A stretch of DNA of 64,000 nucleotides from RYN-230 sp963717125 (lineage in GTDB: Bacteria; Actinomycetota; Actinomycetes; Streptosporangiales; Streptosporangiaceae), in contig CAVQVG010000007.1 in assembly GCA_963717125.1 (NCBI GenBank), forward strand, positions 930,001 to 994,000, written 5' to 3'. The stretch's first letter is position 1; every line of letters starts with the position of its first letter. Made by a program: the position numbers and the translations under genes. Below are positions 12,323-21,333 of this stretch, piece by piece. Below the pieces are notes generated by a model, which made no database searches, was not told the origin of the DNA, and saw nothing but the letters and a program-made list of their open reading frames with translations.

Positions 12323-13401
12323 AGTTCCACGGAAACGTCAGGGACGGCACACTTCGGCTGGGCGGTAAGATCGCCCAGCACACGCAGGGTACCGCTGTTC
12401 ACCGGCTGAGCAACACCACGCTCTGTCACCAGCGCCGTGATCAGGCCACTGGGAGTAACGTCGAAGGCCGGGTTGTACCCGGCGCTGCCGGCCGGCGCGA
12501 TGATCTGCCCGGCCAGCGTGGTCACCTCGTCAGCCGGGCGGTGCTCCAGCACGATCCCGCTGCCGTCGGCCGTGCCGAAGTCGATGGTGGACACCGGGGC
12601 CACCACCACGAACGGCACCGAGTGATGCCGGGCCAGCACGGCCAGGCCGTACGTGCCGACCTTGTTGGCCACGCTGCCGTCGGCCACGATCCGGTCCGCG
12701 CCGGTGAGCACCACGTCGACTGCGCCGCTGGCCAGCAGCCCAGCGGCGGCCGAGTCGGGCAGCACCGCGTAGTCGATGCCGGCCCGCCGGGCTTCCCAGG
12801 CGGTGAGCCGGGCGCCCTGGAGCAGCGGGCGGGTCTCGTCCACCCACAGCTTGGCCAGCCGGCCCGCGCGGTGCGCGGCCAGGATGACCGCGAACGCGGT
12901 GCCCTCGCCGGAGGACACCAGCGCCCCGGTGTTGCAGTGCGTCAGCACCCGGCCGCCGGCTGGTATCAGCGGCAGTCCGTAGCTGGCCATCGCCGCGCTC
13001 GCCGCGGCTTCATCAGCCGCGATAGCCCGGGCCACGGCCAGCGCCGCGTGGGCGCACTGGCGTTCGGTATCGGGGTCGGCTGCCTGCCGCGCGGCCTGGT
13101 AGGCAGCGAGCGCCCGGCCGGTACCCCAGGCCAGGTTCACCGCGGTCGGCCGGGCCGCGGCGAGCGCGCGGGCCGCGGCCGCCACGTCCTCGCCCTGGTA
13201 GGCGGCCAGCGCCACGCCGAACGCGCCGGCCAGGCCGAGAGCCGGGGCGCCGCGGATCACCAGGCGGCGGATGGCGTCGATCAGTTCGGCGACGCTGGTG
13301 CAGGTGACGACCGTCTCCTCGGCGGGCAGCCGGGTCTGGTCGAGCAGCGCGATGCCTGGTCCCCCGTCGTCGCCGAGCCAGCGCAGCGTGGGCACGTCCA
13401 T
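12319..13401 (-). CDS. mtnA: S-methyl-5-thioribose-1-phosphate isomerase
   Basis: MtnA converts methylthioribose-1-phosphate to methylthioribulose-1-phosphate in methionine salvage. The 360-residue protein carries the eIF2B-like fold signatures: RGAPALGLAGAFGVALAA, the catalytic-cysteine motif THCNTGALVSSGEGTAF, VDETRPLLQGARLTAWE, and the Asp-bearing VVLTGADRIVADGSVANKVGTY. The ATG at 13401 has AGGGGCAG about 9 bases upstream; longer in-frame starts run into arginine-rich non-coding sequence. Its stop overlaps the mtrA start by 4 bases. Coupling a methionine-salvage enzyme to MtrAB is not the arrangement in M. tuberculosis, where tmk and sahH precede mtrA. Confidence 0.95.
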   Translation of the reverse strand: MDVPTLRWLGDDGGPGIALLDQTRLPAEETVVTCTSVAELIDAIRRLVIRGAPALGLAGAFGVALAAYQGEDVAAAARALAAARPTAVNLAWGTGRALAAYQAARQAADPDTERQCAHAALAVARAIAADEAAASAAMASYGLPLIPAGGRVLTHCNTGALVSSGEGTAFAVILAAHRAGRLAKLWVDETRPLLQGARLTAWEARRAGIDYAVLPDSAAAGLLASGAVDVVLTGADRIVADGSVANKVGTYGLAVLARHHSVPFVVVAPVSTIDFGTADGSGIVLEHRPADEVTTLAGQIIAPAGSAGYNPAFDVTPSGLITALVTERGVAQPVNSGTLRVLGDLTAQPKCAVPDVSVEL

Positions 13402-13635
13402 GTGCAGAGTCTGCCCCTGGCCAGGGCCGTGGGTCGACCACGGGCCGCCCGGCGGCGGGCGCGGGCCGTCCGGCGGGCGCGCGGGCGGCCGTTCCGCTGC
13501 CCTGGCTTCATGCGTGGCCGGCTTCGTGCGAGTATGGGCGCCAGCGGAGACGCGGGGGGCGCCCGCCCAGCAGCGAGCATCCGGCGGCGAGGCGCCGCGC
13601 AGGCAGCCGCGGCGGCAGCGCCGCGAGGGAGAACC

Positions 13636-14982
13636 ATGACAGACAGTCCGTCGTCGGACACGCCAGGGGACGGGCCGCCCGGGCCGCCGCAGCCCTGGTT
13701 CCCGCCCGCCGACCTGGGCGCGCCCGCCCCGCCGCCACCGGCGCCGGGCACCCCCGGGCCCCCGCCCGGCCAGCCCGGCTACGGCCAGCCAGGCTACGGG
13801 CCGCCGGGATACGGGCCGTCCGGGTCCGGCCCGCCGGGCTACGGTTCTCCCGGCGGCTGGCCGCCGGGAGACCGGCCACCGCCGCCCGGCCCGGGGCCCC
13901 GCTATGGCGAGTCCGCCCCCAAGCCCGGGGTGATCCCGCTCCGCCCGCTCGGGCTGGGCGAGATCCTCGACGGCTCGTTCGCGACCATCCGCCGCAACCC
14001 CAAGGCCACCCTGGGCATCGCCGCCATCGTCATGACGGTCTCGGCGGTCATTTCCAGCTCGGTCACGCTGAGCCTGATCAACGTGCCCAGCGCGGGCCAG
14101 AACCTCAGCTCGCAGCAGGCCGCCCACCTGCTGCGCCAGATCTTCGCCGACGCCCTGCCGGCGCTGGGCGTGACGGTGCTGCTGACCATCATCGTGCAGG
14201 CCGTGCTGGCCGGGCTGCTGGCGCCGATCATCGCCCGGGAAGCCAGCGGCCAGCGGATCAGCGCCGGGGACGCGTGGCGGGCCGCGGCGCCGCGGCTGCC
14301 CAGCGTGCTGCTGGCCACCCTGCTCGTCCTGCTGGCCGGGCTGAGCCCGCTGCTGGTGCTCGGACTCATCCTGCTCGTCGCGTTCGCGGCCGGCGCGCCG
14401 GTGGCGGTCTACGCCATCATCGGTGTGCCCGGCTTCTTCGTGGCCGTGGTGCTCACGATCTGGTTCTCCACCATGTTCAGCCTGGTCACCCCCGTGGTCG
14501 TGCTGGAGCGGGAGCGTCCCGGCCGGGCCCTGGCGCGGTCCTGGCGGCTGGTCCGGGGCAGCTTCTGGCGGGTGTTCGGCATCCTGCTGCTGGCCAGCAT
14601 CATCTTCTCGGTGGCGGCCGCCATCCTGCAGCTGCCGTTCACGTTCCTGAGCACGCTGTTCGGCGGCGCCGCCGGGTTCTCGGCCGGGACGGTCATCAGC
14701 GTGCTGGGCAGCATCGCGGCCGGCACGGTGACCCGGCCGATCGGCGCGGCGGTCACCGTGCTGCTCTACGTGGACATGCGGATCCGCAAAGAAGGGCTGG
14801 ACCTCGCGCTGCGCACCGCGTCGGGCGGCGGGCCGCTGGCCGACAGCGACTTCGCCGCCACGTGGCAGCCGCCCGGGCCTGGCCAGCCGGCCGGACCTGG
14901 CCAGCCGCCCGGGCCTGGCCAGCCGGCCGCGGGCTCGCCGGGGGCTCCTCCGACCGCCGCGGGTGCCCCGCCGCCGTGGTGA
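13636..14982 (+). CDS. membrane protein with GPDPase-type membrane domain
   Basis: A 448-residue integral membrane protein. About 95 N-terminal residues are Pro/Gly-rich with GYGQPGYGPPGYGP-type repeats; the body from RPLGLGEILDGSFATIRRNPKATLG has around six membrane helices, and the C-terminal tail has three GPGQP repeats. The LGEILDGSF start and VVLERERPGRALARSWRLVRGSFWRVFGILLL block resemble the membrane domain found with glycerophosphodiester phosphodiesterases, but no catalytic phosphodiesterase domain is present. The ATG follows GGGAGAA. It opens a tightly linked run (DUF4129, DUF4350, MoxR, DUF58), overlapping the next gene by 4 bases. Function unknown; a role in envelope homeostasis is an inference from neighbours. 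Confidence 0.8.
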   Translation: MTDSPSSDTPGDGPPGPPQPWFPPADLGAPAPPPPAPGTPGPPPGQPGYGQPGYGPPGYGPSGSGPPGYGSPGGWPPGDRPPPPGPGPRYGESAPKPGVIPLRPLGLGEILDGSFATIRRNPKATLGIAAIVMTVSAVISSSVTLSLINVPSAGQNLSSQQAAHLLRQIFADALPALGVTVLLTIIVQAVLAGLLAPIIAREASGQRISAGDAWRAAAPRLPSVLLATLLVLLAGLSPLLVLGLILLVAFAAGAPVAVYAIIGVPGFFVAVVLTIWFSTMFSLVTPVVVLERERPGRALARSWRLVRGSFWRVFGILLLASIIFSVAAAILQLPFTFLSTLFGGAAGFSAGTVISVLGSIAAGTVTRPIGAAVTVLLYVDMRIRKEGLDLALRTASGGGPLADSDFAATWQPPGPGQPAGPGQPPGPGQPAAGSPGAPPTAAGAPPPW

Positions 14983-15656
14983 ACCGGGCTCTGCTGGGCA
15001 CGGGCGGCACTCCCCTGATCAGCCGGCCGGACGGCCAGAAACTGGCCCGCAGCGAGCTGTCCAAGGCCATCTACCACCCGCACGAGTCCCTGGCCCAGCG
15101 GCTGGCGGACGGGATCAGCCGACTGCTGAACACGCTGTACGGCGCGGGCAAGTCGTTCCCCGGCGGCTGGTGGGCGGTGGTCGCCCTGACCGCGCTGGCC
15201 GTGCTGGCGGTCGCGGTGGTGGCGGCCCGGCTGGGCCCGCTGGCCCAGGCCCACCGGGCGCCCGGCCAGCGGGCGCCCGGCGGGCAGCCGCTCACCGCGG
15301 CCGATCACCGGCAGCGGGCGGCCCGGCTGGCCAGCGCGGGCGACTACGCGGAAGCGATCCTGGAAGCCGTCCGCGGGATCGCCCGTCAGCTCGAGGAACG
15401 CGGCGTGCTCAGCCCCCGGCTGGGCCGGACCGCGGACGAGATCGCCGCCGAGGCCGGGCTGGCGCTGCCCGGTGAGGCGGCCGCGCTGCACGACGCGGCC
15501 CGGCTGTTCGACGACATCTGCTACGGCGAGCGGCCCGGCACCGCCGCGGGCTACGCGCTCGTGCGCGCCCTGGACACCCGCATCCAGGCGGCCCGGCCCG
15601 GGACCGGTTCGGCAGGCACCTCCCCGGCCCTGCCCAGCGCCAGCGACGCGGCATGA
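14979..15656 (+). CDS. DUF4129-domain membrane protein
   Basis: A 225-residue protein with a short N-terminal cytoplasmic segment (ELSKAIYHPHESLAQRLADGISRLL), one membrane helix (WWAVVALTALAVLAVAVVAARLG), and a C-terminal DUF4129 domain (DHRQRAARLASAGDYAEAILEAVRGIARQLEERGVLSPRLGRTADEIA through FDDICYGERPGTAAGYALVRALD). DUF4129 is often found at the end of transglutaminase-like membrane proteins and in MoxR clusters. The GTG forms a GTGA overlap with the previous stop; another GTG lies one codon earlier. It ends in an ATGA overlap with the DUF4350 gene. A scaffold for the MoxR complex is conceivable but unproven. Confidence 0.82.
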   Translation: MNRALLGTGGTPLISRPDGQKLARSELSKAIYHPHESLAQRLADGISRLLNTLYGAGKSFPGGWWAVVALTALAVLAVAVVAARLGPLAQAHRAPGQRAPGGQPLTAADHRQRAARLASAGDYAEAILEAVRGIARQLEERGVLSPRLGRTADEIAAEAGLALPGEAAALHDAARLFDDICYGERPGTAAGYALVRALDTRIQAARPGTGSAGTSPALPSASDAA

Positions 15657-16939
15657 CCGCCCCCGCCGCGCCGAAGGGGGGCGCCGCCGACTGGACTGAG
15701 GAGCGAGGGAGCGAGGAACGAGCGACCGAGCGACGAGGGAAGGAGGCGGGTCCAGCCCCCCGGAGGCGCAAAACTAACAGAGCAATCCTGCTGGTGGTCG
15801 CGGCCGTGCTGCTGGGCGGGATCCTGGTCGCGCTGCTCACCCCGCCCCGGCCGCCGTCCGGCTACCTGGACCCGGCCAACCCGGCCGGGCAGGGCACCCG
15901 GGCGCTGGCCCAGATCCTCGGCCGCCGCGGCCAGCCGGTCAGCGCGGTGACCAGCGCCGCCGCCGCGCAGGAGGCGGTGCGGGACGCGGCCGGCCGCCAC
16001 CCTGGACTCGTCCTGACCAGCCCGTACCTGCTCACCGGGAGCGAGCTGGCCACCCTGGTCCGGATGCGCGCCAACCTGCTGGTGGTGGAGCCGGACAGCC
16101 GGAGCCTGGCCGCGCTGGCTCAGCTCCCCCCGGCCCGGGCGCAGTCCGCCGCCGCGGCCAGCCCGGGCACCCGGGTGGCCGGCGCCACGGACGAAGGTCC
16201 GGTCCGCCCGGGCTGCCCGCTGCCGGCCGCGCAGGCCGCCGGGAACGCCGTCCTGGGCGGCGTCCTGATGCGCGACACCGCGGCTGGGGCCTGGCAGTGC
16301 TACCGGGTGGACGGTCGCCCGTCCCTGGTGCGCTACCAGTCCGCGGGCCGGTCGGTCACCCTGCTCGGCACCGGGGCGCCGCTGACCAACGCCCACCTAG
16401 CCAGCCGCGGCGACGCCGCCCTGGCGCTGAACCTGCTCGCCGGCAGCCGCCGGATCATCTGGCTGGTGCCGAGCCCGCCACCGGTCAACGCAGCGGCCGG
16501 CCCGGCCCCGGCGAAATCCCTGCTGCAGGAGATTCCGGGCCCGGCCTACCTGGTCGTGCTGCAGGTGTTCCTGGCCGTCGTGCTGGCCGCGGTCTGGCGG
16601 ATGCGGCGGCTCGGCCCGCTGGTCACCGAGCCGCTGCCGGTCGTCGTGCGAGCATCGGAAACGGTGGAGGGTCACGGCCGGCTGTACCGGTCCCGGCACT
16701 CCCGCGACCGGGCCGCCACCGTGCTCCGCGCCGCGGCGGTGCACCGGCTCAGCACGCGGCTGGCGTTGCCTGCCACCGCGGATCCCGGCACGGTATGTGC
16801 CGCGGTGTCCGCCCGGACCGGCCGCGAGCCGGCCAGACTGCGGGAAGTCCTGTTCGGGCCGGTTCCGCGCGACGACGCGGCGCTGGTCGCGCTGGGCCGT
16901 GATATCGATGCCGTCGAGGAAGAGGTACGTACCCAGTGA
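15653..16939 (+). CDS. DUF4350-domain protein carrying an in-frame R1 repeat
   Basis: A 428-residue membrane protein with an N-terminal helix (AILLVVAAVLLGGILVALL), an extracytoplasmic DUF4350 domain of about 230 residues (SGYLDPANPAGQGTRALAQILGRRG, LVVVEPDSRSL, LLAGSRRIIWLVP), a second helix (YLVVLQVFLAVVLAAVW) and a cytoplasmic tail of about 115 residues. DUF4350 proteins accompany MoxR/DUF58/DUF4129 genes. Residues about 6-40 (from APKGGAADW to GPAPRRRK) are encoded by a repeat nearly identical to one in the intergenic region at 40009-40180, so this cytoplasmic lead is probably an insertion. The ATG overlaps the previous stop as ATGA, and the stop overlaps MoxR's GTG. Confidence 0.83.
   Translation: MTAPAAPKGGAADWTEERGSEERATERRGKEAGPAPRRRKTNRAILLVVAAVLLGGILVALLTPPRPPSGYLDPANPAGQGTRALAQILGRRGQPVSAVTSAAAAQEAVRDAAGRHPGLVLTSPYLLTGSELATLVRMRANLLVVEPDSRSLAALAQLPPARAQSAAAASPGTRVAGATDEGPVRPGCPLPAAQAAGNAVLGGVLMRDTAAGAWQCYRVDGRPSLVRYQSAGRSVTLLGTGAPLTNAHLASRGDAALALNLLAGSRRIIWLVPSPPPVNAAAGPAPAKSLLQEIPGPAYLVVLQVFLAVVLAAVWRMRRLGPLVTEPLPVVVRASETVEGHGRLYRSRHSRDRAATVLRAAAVHRLSTRLALPATADPGTVCAAVSARTGREPARLREVLFGPVPRDDAALVALGRDIDAVEEEVRTQ
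15668..15772 (+). repeat. R1 dispersed repeat, copy A, inside DUF4350 gene
   Basis: About 105 bases match the second half of the R1 block near 40075-40180 almost base for base: GCCGAAGGGGGGCGCCGCC, GACTGGACTGAGGAGCGAG, a GAGCGA-rich stretch, and CCCGGAGGCGCAA at the end. Differences are a handful of substitutions and a two-base difference in the G-run. Here it is read in frame as part of the protein N terminus. Confidence 0.85.
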
Positions 16940-17955
16940 CCGCCGAACACCCGCCCGCAGCTGGGCTGGCCGAACTCCCGGGCCACGGCGCCGCGAGCGC
17001 CGGGCCGGATACCGTGCGCAGCGCGCTGGAAGCGGTCCGCGCCGAGGTCGGCAAGGCCATCATCGGCCAGGACTCCGTGCTGACCGGCCTGGTCATCTGC
17101 CTGCTGTGCCGGGGGCATGTGCTGCTCGAAGGCGTGCCCGGGGTGGCCAAGACCCTGCTGGTGCGCTCGCTGGCCGCCGCGCTGGCGCTGCGCAGCACCC
17201 GGATCCAGTTCACCCCGGACCTGATGCCCGGTGACGTCACCGGCTCGCTGATCTACGACGCGAAGACGGCGCTGTTCCAGTTCCGCGAGGGCCCGGTGTT
17301 CACCAACCTGCTGCTCGCCGACGAGATCAACCGGACGCCACCCAAGACGCAGGCCGCGCTGCTGGAGGCGATGGAGGAGCGGCAGGTCTCGGTGGAGGGC
17401 ACGCCGCGGCCACTGCCCGAGCCGTTCCTGGTGGCCGCCACCCAGAACCCCGTCGAGTACGAGGGCACCTACCCGCTGCCCGAGGCGCAACTGGACCGCT
17501 TCCTGGTCAAGCTCAACGTCGGGCTGCCCGAGCGGGACGAGGAGATCGGCATCCTGGCCCGGCACGCGGCCGGTTTCGACCCGGGCAACCTGGCCGCCAC
17601 CGGGATCAGGCCGGTGGCCGGGACGGCCGAGCTGGCCGCGGCCACGGCCGCGGTCCGTGACGTCCGGGTGGCCGCCGACGTGGCCGGATACATCGTGGAC
17701 CTGTGCCGGGCCACCCGGCAGTCCCCGTCGCTGCGGCTCGGCGTGTCGCCGCGCGGGGCGACCGCGCTGCAGGCGACCAGCCGGGCCTGGGCCTGGCTGG
17801 CGGGGCGCGACTACGTCACCCCGGACGATGTGAAGGCGCTGGCCCGGCCCACGTTGCGGCACCGGATCCAGCTCCGGCCCGAGGCGGAACTGGAAGGCGC
17901 GACGCCGGACGGCGTGCTGGAGGCCGTTCTCGCTTCGGTGCCCGTCCCCCGGTGA
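16936..17955 (+). CDS. MoxR-family AAA+ ATPase
   Basis: MoxR ATPases act as chaperones that mature or activate partner proteins, often with von Willebrand-type DUF58 partners. The 339-residue protein shows Walker A GVPGVAKT with preceding GHVLLE, the FTPDLMPGDVTGSLIYD motif typical of MoxR, Walker B LLLADEINRTPPKTQAALLEAMEE, sensor 1 VAATQNP, and PLPEAQLDRF; the C-terminal lid domain includes SPRGATALQATSRAWAWLAGRDYVTPDD. The start is a GTGA overlap with the preceding gene. About 20 poorly conserved residues precede the ATPase core. A short tandem repeat begins at its stop codon and runs to the DUF58 start. Confidence 0.95.
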   Translation: MTAEHPPAAGLAELPGHGAASAGPDTVRSALEAVRAEVGKAIIGQDSVLTGLVICLLCRGHVLLEGVPGVAKTLLVRSLAAALALRSTRIQFTPDLMPGDVTGSLIYDAKTALFQFREGPVFTNLLLADEINRTPPKTQAALLEAMEERQVSVEGTPRPLPEPFLVAATQNPVEYEGTYPLPEAQLDRFLVKLNVGLPERDEEIGILARHAAGFDPGNLAATGIRPVAGTAELAAATAAVRDVRVAADVAGYIVDLCRATRQSPSLRLGVSPRGATALQATSRAWAWLAGRDYVTPDDVKALARPTLRHRIQLRPEAELEGATPDGVLEAVLASVPVPR

Positions 17956-18007
17956 GCAGCACCCCCGTGGTCAGCACGCCCGCGAGCAGCACCCCGGCGA
18001 GCAGCCG
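17951..18007 (+). repeat. 15-base tandem repeat spanning the MoxR stop codon
   Basis: Four imperfect 15-base units (GGTGAGCAGCACCCC, CGTGGTCAGCACGCC, CGCGAGCAGCACCCC and a truncated last one) fill the whole gap between MoxR and DUF58. The MoxR TGA lies in the first unit. Confidence 0.7.
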
Positions 18008-19300
18008 ATGGCTTTGACCGGGCGGGCGGCGCTGGCCGCGCTCGCCGGCGCCCTGGTCGTGCTGGCCGTCCGCACCGTGGGCGCGCTGCTCGCGGTGAAC
18101 CTCCTGCTGGCCGCCGTCATCGTGACGGATCTGATGCTGGCGGCCAACGTGCGGCGGCTGCTGATCACCCGCTCCGGCGACACCCGGGTGCTGCTGGGCG
18201 AGACCGCGGCCGTCACCGTCACCGTGCGCAACCCGGGCCGGCGGCCGCTGCGCGCCGTCGTCCGGGCCACCTGGCCGCCGAGCGCGCACGCGGTGCCCGG
18301 CCGGGCCGCGCTGCGCGTTCCGCCGGGCGGGCAGGGCTCGGTGACCAGCACGCTCACGCCGGACCGCCGCGGCGACAAGGTGTCCGCGGCCGTCATCGTG
18401 CGCTCGGCCGGGCCGTTCGGGCTGGCCGCCCGGCAGCGCCGCCAGGCGGTGACCTGGTCCGTCCGGGTGCTGCCGCCGTTCCGCAGCCGCCGTCACCTGG
18501 GCGCGAAACTGGCTCAGCTGCGCCAGCTCGACGGGCAGCACCGGTCGCTGCTGCGCGGGCCGGGCACCGAGTTCGACTCGCTGCGGGAGTACGTGCTCGG
18601 CGACGACGTCCGGTCCATCGACTGGCGGGCGGTGGCCCGCCGCGGCGACGTGATGGTCCGCACCTGGCGGCCGGAACGGGACCGCCGGATCCTGGTCGTG
18701 CTGGACACCGGCCGGACCGCGGCCGGCCGGGTCGCCGGGATCCCGCGGCTGGACGCCTCGATGGACGCGATCCTGCTGCTCACCGCGCTGGCCTCGCGGG
18801 CCGGGGACCAGGTCAACCTGCTCGCGTTCGACCGGCGGCTGCGGGCCCGGGTGCTCGGCGCGCCACGCTCGTCCGTGCTGGCCTCGGTCACCACGGCGCT
18901 GGCGCCGCTGGACGCCGAGCTGACCGAGACCGACACCGCGGCGCTGGCCAGCGCGGTGCTCACCGTGGCGCGGCGCCGCTGCCTGGTCGTGCTGCTCACC
19001 GACCTGAACCCCGTGGTGATCGAGGAGGGCCTGCTGCCCCGGCTGGGTACGCTGGTGGCCCGGAACCAGGTCATGATCGCGGCGGTGGCCGATCCGCGGC
19101 TGGCCGAACTGGCCGCCGCCCGGGACGACGCGGACCGCGTCTATAGCGCGGCCGCGGCCGAGGCCGCGCTGGCCGAGCGGGACCGGATCACCGCGCTGCT
19201 GCAGCGGCAGGGCGTGCGGGTGGTGGACGCGCCACCGGACCGGCTGCCCCCCGCGCTGGCCGACGCGTACCTGGAGCTCAAGGCGGCCGGCCGGCTCTGA
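18008..19300 (+). CDS. DUF58-domain protein
   Basis: A 430-residue membrane-anchored protein: two N-terminal hydrophobic helices (LAALAGALVVLAVRTVGALLAVNLLLAAVIV), an Ig-like beta region around residues 60-150 (VRNPGRRPLRAVVRA), the DUF58 signature GTEFDSLREYVLGDDVRSIDWRAVARRGDVMVR near 190, and a von Willebrand-A-like domain (LVVLDTGRT, DAILLLTALASRAGDQVNLLAFD, VVLLTDL). DUF58 proteins work with MoxR ATPases; partnership with the gene just upstream is expected. It is separated from MoxR by 52 bases of tandem repeat, and the AGCAGCC before the ATG is a weak ribosome site. It converges on the SpoIIM-like gene. Confidence 0.92.
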   Translation: MALTGRAALAALAGALVVLAVRTVGALLAVNLLLAAVIVTDLMLAANVRRLLITRSGDTRVLLGETAAVTVTVRNPGRRPLRAVVRATWPPSAHAVPGRAALRVPPGGQGSVTSTLTPDRRGDKVSAAVIVRSAGPFGLAARQRRQAVTWSVRVLPPFRSRRHLGAKLAQLRQLDGQHRSLLRGPGTEFDSLREYVLGDDVRSIDWRAVARRGDVMVRTWRPERDRRILVVLDTGRTAAGRVAGIPRLDASMDAILLLTALASRAGDQVNLLAFDRRLRARVLGAPRSSVLASVTTALAPLDAELTETDTAALASAVLTVARRRCLVVLLTDLNPVVIEEGLLPRLGTLVARNQVMIAAVADPRLAELAAARDDADRVYSAAAAEAALAERDRITALLQRQGVRVVDAPPDRLPPALADAYLELKAAGRL

Positions 19301-19355
19301 CCGGCAGCCCGCCAGCCCCGCTCAGCCCACCGCCACCGCCAGCCGGTCAGCCCCC

Positions 19356-20351
19356 TCAGCCGGTCACCGGCGCGGTGTCCGGCGCGTGCTCCATGTCCGG
19401 GGTCCGGCCGGCCGCCGCGGCGCGCCGGCCGAGCAGGATGACATAGCTGAGGAACGCCGCCTCGGCCACCGCGCCGATGCCGATCCGGGCCCACGGCGGC
19501 AGCGGCGAGGGGGTGACGAACGCCTCGATCACCCCGGACACCAGCAGCACGACGATCAGCCCCAGCGCGATCGTCAGCGCCGAACGCCCCTCCTCGGCCA
19601 GTGCCCTCCCCCGGGGCCGCGGTCCAGGGTCGATGATGCACCAGCCAAGCCGCAGCCCGGCCGCCGCGGCCAGGAACACCGCGCTGAGCTCAAGCATGCC
19701 GTGCGGCAGGATCAGGGTGACGAACAGGCCGCCCTTGCCGTGCGCGAACATCAGCCCGCCCTGGACCCCGCCGTTGGCCGCGTTCTCGAACAGCACGAAC
19801 AGCGTGGGCAGCCCGAGCAGCACGCCGAAGATGAGCGACTCGGCCGCCACCCACACGTTGTTCGTCCACACCTTGGCCGCGAACGAGGTGGCCGCGTACT
19901 GCGAGTAGTAGTCCTGGAATTCGTGGTTCACCAGGTCGCGGACCGCGGCCCGCGGCAGCAGCGCGGCCTGCACCGCGGGTGACCGGGCCACCCACCAGCC
20001 CAGCAGCACGGCCACCAGGAGGGAGCCGCCTGCCGTGCCAGCCCACCACCAGCGCAGCCGGTAGGCCATGGCCGGGAACGAGACCACCGCGAACCGGGCC
20101 AGCACGGACCAGGCCGGCGTGTGCGCGCCGGTGACCGCGGTCCGGGCCTGCGCCACCCGGCCGGACAGCCGGGCGACCAGGGCCGGGTCGTGCCCGGCCG
20201 CGCGCAGCGTGGACAGGTGCGTGGTGGTCCGCTGATACAGCGTGACCAGTTCGTCCACCTCGTCGCCGGTCAGCCGGCGCCGCCGCCGGACCAGGACGTC
20301 GAGCCGGGACCAGTCGGCCTGATGCGCGGCCACGTACGCGTCAACGTCCAC
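19356..20351 (-). CDS. SpoIIM-like (stage II sporulation M) membrane protein
   Basis: A 331-residue polytopic membrane protein of the SpoIIM/DUF95 family. The cytoplasmic N terminus has DVDAYVAAHQADWSRLDVLV and the RTTTHLSTLRAAG helix; membrane helices follow from about residue 105, with the family signatures FAAKVWTNNVWVAAESLIFGVLLGLPTLFVLFENAANGG and LPHGMLELSAVFLAAAAGLRLGW. In Bacillus SpoIIM is part of the engulfment machinery, but actinobacterial homologues sit next to RDD and MoxR/DUF58 genes with no known sporulation role. It is divergent from the RDD gene (about 87 bases apart) and convergent with DUF58. Its 3' region also has a short duplicated segment (AGCCGGTCA twice, 19341-19366). 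Confidence 0.9.
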   Translation of the reverse strand: MDVDAYVAAHQADWSRLDVLVRRRRRLTGDEVDELVTLYQRTTTHLSTLRAAGHDPALVARLSGRVAQARTAVTGAHTPAWSVLARFAVVSFPAMAYRLRWWWAGTAGGSLLVAVLLGWWVARSPAVQAALLPRAAVRDLVNHEFQDYYSQYAATSFAAKVWTNNVWVAAESLIFGVLLGLPTLFVLFENAANGGVQGGLMFAHGKGGLFVTLILPHGMLELSAVFLAAAAGLRLGWCIIDPGPRPRGRALAEEGRSALTIALGLIVVLLVSGVIEAFVTPSPLPPWARIGIGAVAEAAFLSYVILLGRRAAAAGRTPDMEHAPDTAPVTG

Positions 20352-20438
20352 CCCTGGAGGGTAACGGGGCCGCCGCCAGCCCGGTGGCGCCGTCTGCGGC
20401 TAGCCTTGTGCCGGAATCAACCGGACTGGGGAAAATAC

Positions 20439-21320
20439 GTGGCCGAGGTAGTCACCGGCGAGGCTGTGGTCATCGATGTGCCGTGCGCCCGGTTTCCCAG
20501 CCGTGCCGTGGCGCTGGCCATCGACCTGATGGTCCAGGTCGTGCTGCTGCTCCTGCTGACCGGGATCGCCGTCGGGGCCGCGGCGGGCGGGGCGCTCAAC
20601 CCGGCCGCGCTGGCCGCAGTGGGGGTGACCGTGTTCGTGCTCGTCGTGGTCGGCTACCCGGCCACCTTCGAGACGCTGAGCCGCGGCCGGTCGCTGGGCA
20701 AGCTGGCCCTGGGGCTGCGGGTGGTCAGCGACGACGGCGGCCCGGAGCGGTTCCGCCAGGCGCTGATGCGGGCGCTGCTGGCCGTGCTGGAGATCTGGCT
20801 CACGCTCGGCTTCCTGGCCCTCGTCACCTCGCTGCTGTCGGCCAACGGCAAGCGGCTGGGCGACATCTTCGCCGGCACGTTCGTCATCACCGAGCGGATG
20901 CCGCAGCCGCGCGGCCCGGCCACAGCGCTGCCCACGATGCCGCCCGCGCTGGCCGGCTGGGCCGCCACGCTCCAGCTGTCCGGGCTGGACGACGGCACGG
21001 CGGAGACCGCCCGCCAGTACCTGAGCCGGTACTACACGCTGACCCCGGCGGCCCGCACCGAGTTCGGCCGGCGCATCGCGACCGCGGTGGCCGCCCAGGT
21101 CAGCCCGGCCCCGCCGCCGGGCACCACGCCGCCCGACTATCTGAGCGCGGTGCTGGCCGAACGGCGCGCGCGGGAACAGGCCCGGATCATGGGCCGGGTT
21201 ACCCTGGGTGACAGCGGGCCAGTGGCGGCCCCGGAGCCCGGGCCGGAACCTCCGGGGGCAGCTCAGCCAGGGCCGGACCAGCCCGCGGGCCGCCCAGGAG
21301 GGTTTCTTCCGCCCAGATGA
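20439..21320 (+). CDS. RDD-family membrane protein
   Basis: A 293-residue protein with an RDD domain in its first 150 residues: ARFPSRAVALAIDLMVQVVLLLL (the Arg-Asp pair), GYPATFETLSRGRSLGKLALGLRVVSDDGG, RALLAVLEIWLTLGFLALVTSLLSANGKRLGDIFAGTFVI. Three or four membrane helices are evident. The remaining 140 residues are soluble (LSGLDDGTAETARQYLSRYYTLTPAARTEFGRRIA) and end in a Pro/Gly tail. RDD proteins have been linked to transport but most are uncharacterised. GTG 20439 follows GGGGAAAA; longer in-frame starts overlap the divergent SpoIIM gene. The next gene begins 14 bases after its stop. Confidence 0.88.
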   Translation: MAEVVTGEAVVIDVPCARFPSRAVALAIDLMVQVVLLLLLTGIAVGAAAGGALNPAALAAVGVTVFVLVVVGYPATFETLSRGRSLGKLALGLRVVSDDGGPERFRQALMRALLAVLEIWLTLGFLALVTSLLSANGKRLGDIFAGTFVITERMPQPRGPATALPTMPPALAGWAATLQLSGLDDGTAETARQYLSRYYTLTPAARTEFGRRIATAVAAQVSPAPPPGTTPPDYLSAVLAERRAREQARIMGRVTLGDSGPVAAPEPGPEPPGAAQPGPDQPAGRPGGFLPPR

Positions 21321-21333
21321 GCAGCCCAGCAAG